Below, one piece after another: positions 54,097 to 63,274 of a stretch of DNA of 64,000 nt. Below the pieces are notes generated by a model. It searched no databases, had not been told where the DNA came from, and was given only the letters and a program-made list of their open reading frames with translations. Both the position numbers and the translations under genes were made by a program. Location: positions 19,316-83,315 of the forward strand of contig JACCRF010000077.1 in assembly GCA_013813715.1 (NCBI GenBank). Direction: 5' to 3'. The stretch comes from Gemmatimonadaceae bacterium. Lineage in GTDB: Bacteria > Gemmatimonadota > Gemmatimonadetes > Gemmatimonadales > Gemmatimonadaceae. Position 1 is the first letter of the stretch, and each line of letters begins with the position of its first letter.

Positions 54097-54588
54097 ATGT
54101 CAATTTTGCCCGTCGTCAAGAGCCAGGTGTCACCCCATCCAGCCCTGTCCGTGCCGCAATCGGCCCTGCCCAACGCACCAAGCTCCTACAGCACTTATAC
54201 GGGCACGCTTCCGGGCGGCGAGTTTTCGGCTGCGGGCCATATCAGGATCGCCTCGTCGCTCGAGGCGCAGTACATCATCGCCGAAGCACAGGGCCCCACC
54301 GCCGCGACGCTGGCGTTCGTAAACGCGAGGCGCGCGGTGGGGGGGCAGGCGGGTGGCTCGTTCGCCGGTGACGCCCTCATGGCTGAGTTGCGGAGCCAGC
54401 GGTCGCGCGATTTCTATCTCGACGGCCACCGTCTCGGGGACATGCGCCGCTACCTCGCCCAGGGAATCGATCTGTTCGAGAAGGGAGCCTACCCGGGAAC
54501 GACATCCGGCGAGACGTTTGGCGACCAGACTTGCTGGCCGCTTCCACTTGCGGAGATCAATGGCAACCCGAACATCCCGAAGCCCTAG
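54097..54588 (+). pseudogene. SusD/RagB-family C-terminal remnant
   Basis: 163 residues. Only the C-terminal part of a SusD-like protein is present: SLEAQYIIAEAQGP (TPR helix), LMAELRSQRSRDFYLDGHRL then GDMRRY, and the FGDQTCWPLPLAEINGNPN end characteristic of the family. SusD proteins are usually about 450-550 residues and need a signal peptide, both lacking here. The TonB receptor partner is also missing next to it. It is most likely a degraded gene whose 5' part was lost, lying 49 bases from the GH3 start; the first 20 residues are non-homologous. Confidence 0.8.
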
Positions 54589-54767
54589 TCCGCGCCTGCA
54601 GTTGACATTTCGATAGGGGGAGCGTCCTAAACACACTACGCGCAGAGAATGGGTTAGCGGCTTCCGCCGACAGACGCCATCTTTCAACCTTTCGCGGCCC
54701 GGCGTGTATCAAACGCTTCACCGCTAACCGATTCGGACACCCAGTCCCCGCCTCGCGGGAGTCCTTC

Positions 54768-56747
54768 ATGCGCAAGTCTGGTCTTCTGTTCGCACTATCA
54801 CTCATTGTCGCGTGCAAGGGCGATGGGGGGGTGGACCCTCTCGTCACAACGACAGTCGCGGTGACGTCCTCTGCCACGCAGATAGCCGTCAACGAGACGG
54901 CGCAGGCGACAGCGCTCGTAAAGGATCAGAACGGCAACCCGTTGACGGGAAAGACAGTCGAGTGGTCAAGCCTGAATCCGGCCGTCGCATCAGTAACTCC
55001 GGCTGGCCTGATTCGTGGAGTCGCCCCCGGGTCGTCGACAATCCAAGGCAGGGTTGACGGCATCATCGGCAGCGCGGCGATCATCGTGATCGTCCCTTCG
55101 ACGGCCTGCCTTTCGGGCCCGACGACCGTAGATCTCGCGGTAGGCGCGGTGCGGGTGCTCTCGGCGGCGGCGACGAGCGGATGCATCAAGCTCGCGCAAT
55201 CACCCGCGGCCACGGACTACATCGTCATCGCGGCGAACGCGAACCAGGTGCCCGATGAGCTGCCCACCTATGTAATCAAGTCAGATGAAGGCGAGATAGT
55301 TCCGAATACGACGTTGCTCGCCACGCCTTCGCGCATCATCGCATCCCTCAGCGTACTCGCTGAGACGCTTTCTCCGCAGCTCGCATTCGAGCGGGGGCTT
55401 CGAAGGATCGAGAGAGAGCAGCTTCACATTCCCGATGCGCAGCGTGCATGGCGTGGCAGAGGGCTCGAGTCGCCGCTTCGCTACTCAGTCTCGGTGGCGA
55501 TTCCGGTAGTGGGCGAAAAGACGCAGTTCAAGGTGCCGAAGTCATGCAGCAACTTCACCACCATCACCGCGACGGTGCAGTACATCAGCAACCGGTCCAT
55601 CATCTACACAGACGACACGTCGCCCTCGGGCGGCTTCACGTCGACCGATTTCCAGCAGATCGGGGACGAGTTCGACTCGCTGATCTATCCCACTGATGTG
55701 TCGCTGTTCGGCAATCCGCTCGATCTGGACAACAATCAGCGCGTGATCATTCTCTACACGCCGGAAGTGAACAAGCTGACTCCATCCGGCACGCCGAACA
55801 GTTTCGTCGGCGGGTTTTTCTTCGCCGGTGATCTCTTCCCGTCGTCGGGATCGAATAGCTGCGCGCAGAGCAACGTTGCCGAAGTGTTCTATGCGCTTTC
55901 GCCCGATCCCGCCGGCGCCATCAACGGGAATGTCCGGAGCACGAGCCAGGTCCGGCAGGGAACCAGGGGTACGATCGCCCACGAGCTGGAGCATATGATC
56001 AACGCTTCAGAGCGCATCCGCAGCCCGATCGCCCAGGAATTCGAGGATGTATGGCTCGATGAGGCGCTGGCGCATTTCGCCGAAGACTATACGGGTCGCG
56101 TTTTGCGCGGTATCGGAGACTCGGAGAATGCGGATTTCGCGCGGCTTTCCACGAACATTTCGGACTTCAACGCGTTCTTCTTCCAGAACTTCGCCCGACT
56201 CCAGCGATACCTCCAGAATCCGGGGCCGAACGCACCGACGAGCCAGTTGGCGGATAGTTCGCTCGCCGCCCGCGGAGCGGCGTGGGCGCTGTTGCGTTAC
56301 ACGGCGGATCACTACGCGCCGGGTGGCGACATCAAGGCGTTCACCAGAGCCCTCGCCGGCGGCCCAAATACGGGCGTTAACAATCTCCTGACGCGCATCG
56401 GCGGCGGTGTTCCATTCGACACGCTTATCGCCGGCTGGATGGTGGCAAATTTCGCCGATGACGCCGGGATACCGGGCCTCGCGTCGAAATACACGTACAA
56501 TACGTACAACATGCGCAGCAACGTCTCGGCGTTAACCGCGGCGCGGACCTACCCTCTCCTGATCAACGTCATCCAGGGCGGCGCATTCGTGTCGAACAAT
56601 TTGTCCGCGCGCTCAGCGTCAGGCAACTACTTTCGTGTCACACGCAGTGGGGGTGCTCCGGCGCGGAGCATCAGATTCCTGAACGAGGATGGAAGGACTT
56701 CAGCGAGCTTCACTGGGGCGACGTTCTACGTGCTGAGAGTTCAATAG
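54768..56747 (+). CDS. Ig-domain lipoprotein with M30-like metalloprotease domain
   Basis: 659 residues with a lipoprotein signal (MRKSGLLFALSLIVAC). A Big_2-type domain covers about 22-110 (AVNETAQATALVKDQNGNPL, then VEWSSLNPAVASV). The C-terminal half contains IAHELEHMINASERIRSP (HExxH at about 405-409) and WLDEALAHFAEDY some 20 residues later, where the Glu could be the third zinc ligand; this matches the M30 (hyicolysin-like) pattern. Probably a surface-attached protease. It stands alone on the plus strand, opposite the next two minus-strand genes. Confidence 0.83.
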   Translation: MRKSGLLFALSLIVACKGDGGVDPLVTTTVAVTSSATQIAVNETAQATALVKDQNGNPLTGKTVEWSSLNPAVASVTPAGLIRGVAPGSSTIQGRVDGIIGSAAIIVIVPSTACLSGPTTVDLAVGAVRVLSAAATSGCIKLAQSPAATDYIVIAANANQVPDELPTYVIKSDEGEIVPNTTLLATPSRIIASLSVLAETLSPQLAFERGLRRIEREQLHIPDAQRAWRGRGLESPLRYSVSVAIPVVGEKTQFKVPKSCSNFTTITATVQYISNRSIIYTDDTSPSGGFTSTDFQQIGDEFDSLIYPTDVSLFGNPLDLDNNQRVIILYTPEVNKLTPSGTPNSFVGGFFFAGDLFPSSGSNSCAQSNVAEVFYALSPDPAGAINGNVRSTSQVRQGTRGTIAHELEHMINASERIRSPIAQEFEDVWLDEALAHFAEDYTGRVLRGIGDSENADFARLSTNISDFNAFFFQNFARLQRYLQNPGPNAPTSQLADSSLAARGAAWALLRYTADHYAPGGDIKAFTRALAGGPNTGVNNLLTRIGGGVPFDTLIAGWMVANFADDAGIPGLASKYTYNTYNMRSNVSALTAARTYPLLINVIQGGAFVSNNLSARSASGNYFRVTRSGGAPARSIRFLNEDGRTSASFTGATFYVLRVQ

Positions 56748-56836
56748 AGGCACATCGTCTGCGGTGGCTCCTGTGAAGGGTATAATCGCCGGTAAACCTT
56801 CAGTCCTGGTGGCCTGACGTGCGAAACGGGCCGTTT

Positions 56837-57259
56837 CTATCGACGTACTGGCCTGACCTTTCCGTCCGGTCCTACCTCGTACGCCGGCTGAACAGCGCTG
56901 TCCCGCTCGCGACGATCGTCGGGCGGAGGCAGCCGCGGGCCCATGGTTCCGCCTGGCTTGCTTGTCTCACCCGCGACTGGAGGCATTGTCCGCGCATCGG
57001 GAGGCGTGAGCGGCGCTGGCATCCGCTCTCGAGTGACGTTCGGATCGGCGGGATAGGCCGGCGGCGTCGGTAGAAGCGCGGTGTCGGCAACGCCACTGCC
57101 GGGCGCGGCCGAATCAACCATCGGACTGGTGTCCGCGACTCCGGCGCTGTCAGTCGCGGTGCTTCGCGAATCGCCCGTGCATGCCGCCATCGAAACGATC
57201 GGAGCGATCGCGACGACGACCGCCGCGCTACAACTGCGAGTCATTCTCGTTGTCTTCAT
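56837..57259 (-). CDS. Proline-rich small lipoprotein
   Basis: 140 residues from ATG 57259; the open frame continues upstream but this start fits a lipoprotein signal (SCSAAVVVAIAPIVSMAAC) and overlaps the protease stop as ATGA. The mature part is Pro/Ala/Asp-rich and disordered (DSRSTATDSAGVADTSPMVD, then LLPTPPAYPADPNVTRERMP), ending in EVGPDGKVRPVRR. No family recognised. Translational coupling with the leishmanolysin-like lipoprotein suggests a shared envelope role. Confidence 0.6.
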   Translation of the reverse strand: MKTTRMTRSCSAAVVVAIAPIVSMAACTGDSRSTATDSAGVADTSPMVDSAAPGSGVADTALLPTPPAYPADPNVTRERMPAPLTPPDARTMPPVAGETSKPGGTMGPRLPPPDDRRERDSAVQPAYEVGPDGKVRPVRR

Positions 57260-58806
57260 TGGAGTCTCAGCGCTCGCACTACTCCGCCCGTCGAAACCTC
57301 GAATCTCGGCATGAGCACTTGCTCCCACGATGCCTCGGCGACGCCGGCGACAATCTGCGAGCGAGTCCCGAGCGCCGAAAAACCCGGGATCTGGTACGCG
57401 TCGGCGGCGAAAACATTCACGCCGTACCCTACGTCCGCGAGCGACTGAATGGTGATCGTGCTCATCGGATTGCTGAAGCCGGCTGCTTCGACGAAGCCGG
57501 TCATCAACTCGTTGTCGAACACCGATTCACGCCAGTGGCCGTCGGCGGTGCCCGCGCCCCCCGTGTTCTCGACGGGCACACTCGCATCACAGACCGGCGC
57601 GCCGCCAAGACTCAGACACGCGGCGAGGCCGAGGGCACCGATGAAGCGCGACTCGGCGGTTGTCGCGCCAGCGATGAGATTCTTCCTGCTCCAGAGCGTG
57701 CCAACGCCCACTACATGCAGCATCTCGTGCTGAACGACGTCCTTCAGCCGGCCGGTGGCGATGAGGCCGTCGATGTCATCCGTGTCGAAGCGCATTACGC
57801 CGATGACGGTGAAAGAACCGCCGGCGGGGCTGCGCGTGAGGCACGGTCCGGCTGAGGCGAGGACGCGTCCAGCCCCGTCGATGGGAGTGACCGACGCGTA
57901 AATCACGACATCGTCAACCGTCTCGCTTACGGTCACTCCGGGCACACCGCACGCCTCGATGTTGACCGGTGTGGCGATCGACACATTTGCAACATCCCCG
58001 GTCACGCTTGCGCGAATGCGCGCCGCGGCGAGGAAGAACGCCTCGGCTGCCGCCTGCGGCATCGGCGTCCCGAATACGCGGACCTCCACATCGAAGTCCG
58101 AGGCGACTATCGCGGGAGCAGTTGCGGTGAATCCGCCGCCGGTCGCCGCCAGTGCCTGATCAACCGCGGTCTGGCCGAGCCGCCATGGCGATGATGCGGC
58201 GTTGCCGGACGCATCGGTTGTGACCGGGCCCGGTGCAATGGATCCTCCACCACCCACGACGTTGAACGCGACGGACACTCCCGGCACCCCATTCGCGAAC
58301 TGATCGCGCACCTGGAATACCACGGGCTCGGGCAGGTTGGTTCCGGCAGCGGCGACCTGGTTCGCCCCCCTCACCGCAGCAATAGAAGCCGGCAGGCCAG
58401 GCACGCCAATGATCGTAATGACGACCGGCGAAAGGCTCGCGACGGTGATCGTCAGCGAATTGATCCCGACTGTTCTGCCCAGCGTCCACGTTCCAACCGG
58501 GGTCGGGCCTTTGGAGGTGGATGTCGCGGCATTCGTGAGGGTTCCGCCTCCGGCGCTGACTGTGATGGCGACCGGCACGCCACCGATGGCGTTGCCGTTC
58601 GCGTCATTCACGACGAAAGTCGGAGTGGTCGCAACCGCCAGTCCGGCTGTCGCGGTTGCGACGTTGGTCGGCGTGGCGTTCGACGAAACCGCCATCGGCG
58701 GGGCAGCGGGTTCGCTGCATCCCCCTGCGATGAGCAGCGAAGCCGCCGAAAGGGCACGGAGTCTCACAGCATTCCGCGATAGTGAGGTCAGGCAAAGAGG
58801 GAACAT
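57256..58806 (-). CDS. Ig-domain lipoprotein with leishmanolysin-like (M8) protease domain
   Basis: 516 residues from ATG 58806 with lipoprotein signal (RALSAASLLIAGGC). The open frame reaches a GTG at 59049 that overlaps the ABC permease stop as GTGA, but the added 81 residues would precede the signal, so I prefer the internal start. Two Big_1-type repeats (about 30-120: GLAVATTPTFVVNDANGNAI, and about 140-230: LPEPVVFQVRDQFANGVPGV) precede the protease part with VVQHEMLHVVGVGTLW (HExxH) and HWRESVFDNELMTGF, the second motif of the family in which the third zinc ligand lies. Probably surface-attached. Confidence 0.82.
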   Translation of the reverse strand: MFPLCLTSLSRNAVRLRALSAASLLIAGGCSEPAAPPMAVSSNATPTNVATATAGLAVATTPTFVVNDANGNAIGGVPVAITVSAGGGTLTNAATSTSKGPTPVGTWTLGRTVGINSLTITVASLSPVVITIIGVPGLPASIAAVRGANQVAAAGTNLPEPVVFQVRDQFANGVPGVSVAFNVVGGGGSIAPGPVTTDASGNAASSPWRLGQTAVDQALAATGGGFTATAPAIVASDFDVEVRVFGTPMPQAAAEAFFLAAARIRASVTGDVANVSIATPVNIEACGVPGVTVSETVDDVVIYASVTPIDGAGRVLASAGPCLTRSPAGGSFTVIGVMRFDTDDIDGLIATGRLKDVVQHEMLHVVGVGTLWSRKNLIAGATTAESRFIGALGLAACLSLGGAPVCDASVPVENTGGAGTADGHWRESVFDNELMTGFVEAAGFSNPMSTITIQSLADVGYGVNVFAADAYQIPGFSALGTRSQIVAGVAEASWEQVLMPRFEVSTGGVVRALRLQ

Positions 58807-59045
58807 AGAAATAACGTGCTGCCGGCTGCCGGCCACGAACGGCGCTACCGGCGTCCGGCTCAACCAGAAAGACAAACGAGTTCCTGAAGCCGGCCGAAAC
58901 GCAGATATCCGCATTGCGTCGCTGATCCGTTCAATCCGCTCGATCGCTTTTCCAGCAGTTCCGATTGAGCCCGCAGCCGGCAGCGCCCCACCGAGCCGGC
59001 CGCCGGCGGCCGTGGTTCGTTTCCGTAGTCCCCTCGTGAGTCTGG

Positions 59046-61760
59046 TCACGTCTCCCTCAGGGCGCTCATCGGCGTTTCCCGGAAAACATCGCGGCCTGCG
59101 AGAAGCCCGATCGTGATTGTGAGCGCCAGCATCAGCAGGGCAATCGCGAAAGCGGGGCCGAGCGCAGGCGAATAACCGGTGTCGAAAACGAATCGTGTCA
59201 GCCCCCAGCCTCCGCCGATTGCGAGCACCATGCCGGTCAGGCTCCCCAGCAGTCCAAGAAGCGCGTATTCAGCCAGCAGAATCCGCATTATCTGACCTCG
59301 CGTAGCCCCGAGGGTCTTGAGGAGAACTCCTTCTCTAATGCGGTCGCGCCGCGTGGCGGCGACCGCGCTGAACAGCACCGGCACCCCCATGGCGAGACTG
59401 AACAGCGCCATGAATCTTATCGCAGTGGTGACCTTCTCCACGATCTTCGCGACGGTCTCCCTGATGAGCGAAAGGTCGAGACTGGAGACGTTAGGAAAGC
59501 GCGAGACGATGTCGCGCTGAAGTGCCGCGACGGCAGACGTCCCCTGGACACTGGCGAGCAGCACGTGCTGGCGCGGCGCTTCGCGCAGCGTCGCTGGAGA
59601 AAACACCGCAAAGAAGTTCGGCTCGAACCTGGCCCAGGTTACCTCTCGCAGGCTCGTCACGCGTGCGGGAATCTGCACTCCCTGCACGTCCCACGTCACG
59701 ATGTCGCCGAGCTTTACCCGCAACTCGGCGGCGATGTCGTTGTCGAGTGACACTTCGCCCGTGTCGCGCGGCGTCGAAGCCGAAGCGGCGGCGAACCACT
59801 TGCCGGCGACGATCTTCTCGCCGGCTGTCACCGAATCGCGGAAGGTCGAGCGGTACTCGCGGCGCAACGCCCACGACGGCCGGGTCGGCCGCTGGTCGCG
59901 AGCCGCACCGCGTCCGCCCTGTGCGCTCTGATTCTCCCTCCGTCGCTGGACTAGTGCAACCGAATCGCGCCGCGTTGCACTCGTTCGGGCAATCGAGTCC
60001 TCCTCGCGCCTCGCCTGCGCATCGGTGACGATCTGCTCCACCGTGCGCCCGTTGACCGCCGCAATGCGCATCGTGACCACTGGTGCGCTCTGCAGCACCT
60101 GCCCCCGCGACTTGACGAGCGAGTCAACGGCGGCTGCCTGATCCTCCTGAATGTCGAAGAACACGAGATTCGCGTTCGACTTCTGGATGTTGACGTCGAA
60201 TTGGCGCAGCAGATTGCTCTGGACGAGATAGAGCGTCGTGATGAGGAACGCCCCGAAGCCGAGCGACAGGATCACCGAGCGTGTCTGATTGGCTGGCCGG
60301 TAAAGATTGGCGACGCCCTGGCGAACCACGTACGGCCAGCCGGCGCGCAGCGAACGGCGCGCGACGTATGAGAGCATGATCGCGCTCGCGGTGAGAACCG
60401 CAATTACGGCGAACGTCGATGCACTGATCCACAGTCCCTGCCGGCCGTCGCTCGATCGGAGCAGCGCGATGGCGACGACGCTGAGACCGAGCGCCACGTT
60501 CACGGCGACGCGGGGGAAGTCGTTCCAGCGAAGCCGGAGGATCTCGGAATCGGCGTCGCGGCGGAGTGTCTGGAGCGGCGAGACGTTTCGCAGGGCGAGC
60601 AGCGGTCGCAGCGAGAAGATGAGCGCGATCCAGCCCCCGACGACGATGCCGGTTATGATTGCGGCGGGCTCAAGCGTCACCCGCACGTCGACAGGGAGAA
60701 AGTCACCGAACACCGCCGGAAGGCCGAACTGCACGGCGACGCCGAGGGCGGCTCCCGCGAGCGCACCGAGCAGGCCCATCGCGGCTGCCTGCGCGACGTA
60801 CATCGCAAGTACCTGACCGCTTGACGCACCGAGACACCGCAGGATCGCGACGGTGTCGATCTTCCGGGACACGAACGCGCGCACACCGCTCGCAACACCG
60901 ACACCGCCGAGCAGCAGCGCGACGAGTCCGACAATTCCAATGAACTCGGAAAGCTGCTGGATGTCCTCGGTTATGTTGTCTTCGCTTTGCGTCACCGTGC
61001 GGGCCCGAATCTGCATCCTTTCGAGTTCCTTGCGGAACGGTCTCACCGCCCGGTCCGGATTCGCTCCGTCGGGTAGCCGCGCAAGGATCCCGTAGTCGGC
61101 GGTGCTACCGAACACGAGGAGCTGCGTCTCCGGTACGTATCGCTCGGGAATGAACACCCGCGGCCCGATTATCTCCGCGATGCCGGGCGTGCCTGGCACT
61201 TGCTTGAGCACCGCGGCGATTACGAATCGGCCGAGTCCGAGAGTCAGGGTATCGCCCAGCCGCGCGTTGAGTGATACGAGGAGCGATGGATCAACGAGCG
61301 CGTTCGGGCCCGATTGGAGTGCGCGCCAGCGATTGGCCGGCTCGGTAGTGATAACTCCATAGAACGGATAGTTGTCGCTGACGCCACGCACCTGCACCAA
61401 GCGAGTGCCGCCGCTTCGCGGGACGAGTGCCATGGAGGGGAACGTCACCACTCTGGCGTACGACGCACCCGATTTCCGGGCCAGCGAATCGAGCACGGCT
61501 TTCTGTTGGGGGGTGTATGGCCTTCGCGATCCAAAAGCGACATCTCCTCCGAGCAGGGCGCGTGACTGCTCGCGGATGGATCGCGTGACGTTGTCGGCGA
61601 AAGAGTCAATAGCGACGAGCGCCGCGACGCCCAGGGAGATTGACGTCATGTAGAGGAGCAGCCGCCGACGTGCGCTCCGGCTCTCTCGCCATGTGAGGCT
61701 CGCGAGCTGGCGCAGCGAGGCGCGGCGTCCGGGGAGCACCAGCCTTCCCGGGGAGGTCAC
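59046..61760 (-). CDS. FtsX-family ABC transporter permease (YbbP-like)
   Basis: 904 residues, about ten transmembrane helices. Two FtsX domains (about 270-390 and 775-890) with an N-terminal TM (LLLYMTSISLGVAALVAIDS) and two large periplasmic loops; the second loop has an Arg/Gln-rich insert (RRRENQSAQGGRGAARD). The second FtsX part contains MALFSLAMGVPVLFSAVAAT and KTLGATRGQIMRILLAEYAL. This duplicated layout is that of YbbP/DUF214 permeases, often paired with YbbA. Its GTG overlaps the stop of the ATPase gene (GTGA), so the two are coupled. Probably lipid or lipoprotein handling. Confidence 0.88.
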   Translation of the reverse strand: MTSPGRLVLPGRRASLRQLASLTWRESRSARRRLLLYMTSISLGVAALVAIDSFADNVTRSIREQSRALLGGDVAFGSRRPYTPQQKAVLDSLARKSGASYARVVTFPSMALVPRSGGTRLVQVRGVSDNYPFYGVITTEPANRWRALQSGPNALVDPSLLVSLNARLGDTLTLGLGRFVIAAVLKQVPGTPGIAEIIGPRVFIPERYVPETQLLVFGSTADYGILARLPDGANPDRAVRPFRKELERMQIRARTVTQSEDNITEDIQQLSEFIGIVGLVALLLGGVGVASGVRAFVSRKIDTVAILRCLGASSGQVLAMYVAQAAAMGLLGALAGAALGVAVQFGLPAVFGDFLPVDVRVTLEPAAIITGIVVGGWIALIFSLRPLLALRNVSPLQTLRRDADSEILRLRWNDFPRVAVNVALGLSVVAIALLRSSDGRQGLWISASTFAVIAVLTASAIMLSYVARRSLRAGWPYVVRQGVANLYRPANQTRSVILSLGFGAFLITTLYLVQSNLLRQFDVNIQKSNANLVFFDIQEDQAAAVDSLVKSRGQVLQSAPVVTMRIAAVNGRTVEQIVTDAQARREEDSIARTSATRRDSVALVQRRRENQSAQGGRGAARDQRPTRPSWALRREYRSTFRDSVTAGEKIVAGKWFAAASASTPRDTGEVSLDNDIAAELRVKLGDIVTWDVQGVQIPARVTSLREVTWARFEPNFFAVFSPATLREAPRQHVLLASVQGTSAVAALQRDIVSRFPNVSSLDLSLIRETVAKIVEKVTTAIRFMALFSLAMGVPVLFSAVAATRRDRIREGVLLKTLGATRGQIMRILLAEYALLGLLGSLTGMVLAIGGGWGLTRFVFDTGYSPALGPAFAIALLMLALTITIGLLAGRDVFRETPMSALRET

Positions 61761-62434
61761 GCCGCTGCCGCCGTGTCGCCGACAATCTCGCCGTCGGCGA
61801 GCCGTATCGTGCGAGCGGCGCGCTGCGCGAGAACGGCGTCGTGCGTCACGAGAACGATTGTCGATCCGGCTTCGCGGTTCAGCGACTCGAGCAGGTCGAA
61901 AATCCGGGTTCCGGTGGTGGCGTCGAGGTTGCCGGTCGGCTCGTCGGCAAAGAGGATGCGGGGCGCGTTTGCGAAGGCGCGCGCGATGGCGACGCGCTGC
62001 TGCTCACCGCCGGAGAGCTGCATTGGAAAATGGTGACCCCGCTCGCCGAGTCCGACCCGTTCGAGGAGCTCGTCGGCGCGGGCCGCGGCGCCGTCGGAGC
62101 CCTGTAGCTCGAGTGGAACCTGGATGTTCTCGCGTGCGGTTAGCGTCGGAATGAGCTGGAAGCTCTGGAAGACGAACCCCACTTTTTCGCCGCGAAGCCT
62201 GGCGCGGTCGTTCTCCGACATGGTCGTGAGATCGTGCGAATCGAGGATCACCTTACCCCGTGTGGGTGTATCGAGACCGGCGAGCAGTCCCAGCAGCGTC
62301 GTCTTTCCGCTTCCGGAAGGGCCGACGATCGCGACGAAGTCACCCTGCGGTATTTCGAACGAGACGTTTCGCAGCACGGCGATCTGGTGGTCACCGCTGC
62401 GGTATTCCCGTGTAACTTCCCTTGCAATGAGCAT
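61757..62434 (-). CDS. ABC transporter ATP-binding protein (YbbA/LolD-like)
   Basis: 225 residues from ATG 62434. Walker A GPSGSGKTTLLGLLAGL, Q-loop FQSFQLIPTL, signature LSGGEQQRVAIARAF, Walker B LFADEPTGNLD and the H-loop VTHD are all present, in the layout of the LolD/MacB/YbbA subfamily. It would power the adjacent FtsX-type permease. The frame is open to 62917 but the conserved protein starts here; the upstream part overlaps the divergent esterase. In E. coli the same trio tesA-ybbA-ybbP occurs, which supports the naming. Confidence 0.94.
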   Translation of the reverse strand: MLIAREVTREYRSGDHQIAVLRNVSFEIPQGDFVAIVGPSGSGKTTLLGLLAGLDTPTRGKVILDSHDLTTMSENDRARLRGEKVGFVFQSFQLIPTLTARENIQVPLELQGSDGAAARADELLERVGLGERGHHFPMQLSGGEQQRVAIARAFANAPRILFADEPTGNLDATTGTRIFDLLESLNREAGSTIVLVTHDAVLAQRAARTIRLADGEIVGDTAAAA

Positions 62435-63176
62435 GAAGATTCTGGTTGTGGGTGCTTTTGCACTGGCGTGTGCAAGCGAGACACCAAAGAGCGGAGAGAC
62501 ACAGAACGGGGCAGAGGCGCTGAGCGCCGACGGGCAGACACTCGCGGCTCGGAGCGATGCGCCGCAGACAACTACGGTCGAAGCCCCGGCGAAAGTTACT
62601 GTGCTGTTCTTCGGAACGAGCCTCACTGCCGGTTTGGGGCTCGACCCGGGCGACGCATTTCCGAACATGGTCGCGCGCACTGCGGCGGCCAGCTCCCTCC
62701 CGATAACAGCGATCAATGCGGGCCTTTCGGGCGAGACTTCGGCGGGCGCTCTCCGCCGCATAGAGTGGACACTTGGACGGGGGCCGCCGGTTGACATCAT
62801 CGTGCTTGAAACGGGTGGCAACGACGCGCTGCGGGCGCTCGATGCCGACTCGCTCGCGGCCAATCTGTCGGGCATTGTGAGTCGGATCCGCAAAGCGCAA
62901 CCGTCGGCGCGGATCATCCTCGCCGTGATGGAAGCGCCGCCGAATCTCGGCGCGCGTTATACGTCGCGCTTTCGCGAGGCGTACGCCGAGGTTGCAAGGC
63001 GCGAGAAGCTGACGCTGCTGCCTTTTCTTCTCGACGGAGTGGCGGGCCGGGCCGACCTCAATCAGGCCGACGGGGTGCATCCCAATATGCAAGGAGAGCG
63101 GATAGTGGCGGAGAACGTCTGGCGCGCTCTCCGCCCAGTGGTCGAGGAGGTTTACGCGATAAGATCGAGGGGTTAA
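62427..63176 (+). CDS. TesA-like GDSL/SGNH esterase, possibly lipid-anchored
   Basis: 249 residues from ATG 62427 (ATG 62433 is also possible). The start MSMKILVVGAFALAC suggests a lipoprotein or signal peptide. SGNH blocks: LFFGTSLTAGLGLDPGDAFP (block I, GTSL with Ser), INAGLSGETSAGALRRIEW (block II with Gly), ETGGNDALRALDADS (block III with Asn) and NQADGVHPNMQGERIV (block V with Asp and His). This is the arylesterase/TesA (acyl-CoA thioesterase I) type. It is divergent from ybbA with overlapping starts, as with tesA-ybbA of E. coli. Confidence 0.92.
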   Translation: MSMKILVVGAFALACASETPKSGETQNGAEALSADGQTLAARSDAPQTTTVEAPAKVTVLFFGTSLTAGLGLDPGDAFPNMVARTAAASSLPITAINAGLSGETSAGALRRIEWTLGRGPPVDIIVLETGGNDALRALDADSLAANLSGIVSRIRKAQPSARIILAVMEAPPNLGARYTSRFREAYAEVARREKLTLLPFLLDGVAGRADLNQADGVHPNMQGERIVAENVWRALRPVVEEVYAIRSRG

Positions 63177-63205
63177 ATTCAAGTTTGATTTGTACTTGAC
63201 CCCAC

Positions 63206-63238
63206 ACGCGCGCGGCGCGCGTCACCCCTCGTCAGGGG
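63206..63238. promoter_or_regulatory. GC-rich inverted repeats in the efp leader
   Basis: ACGCGCGC (63206-63213) and GCGCGCGT (63215-63222) form an almost continuous palindrome; CCCCT (63225-63229) and AGGGG (63234-63238) form a short hairpin 36 bases before efp. They may terminate the esterase transcript or shape the efp leader. Confidence 0.4.
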
Positions 63239-63274
63239 CGGCCGCCGCGCTCTTTATTGACTGGAACAGGCGCC

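Noticed and set aside
58807..59049. 81-residue N-terminal extension of the leishmanolysin-like protein starting at a GTG overlapping the ABC permease stop
   Set aside because: It would bury the lipoprotein signal; the ATG at 58806 fits better, although the GTGA overlap is tempting.
62391..63182. Minus-strand frame opposite the esterase
   Set aside because: Antisense to SGNH motifs, no family likeness.
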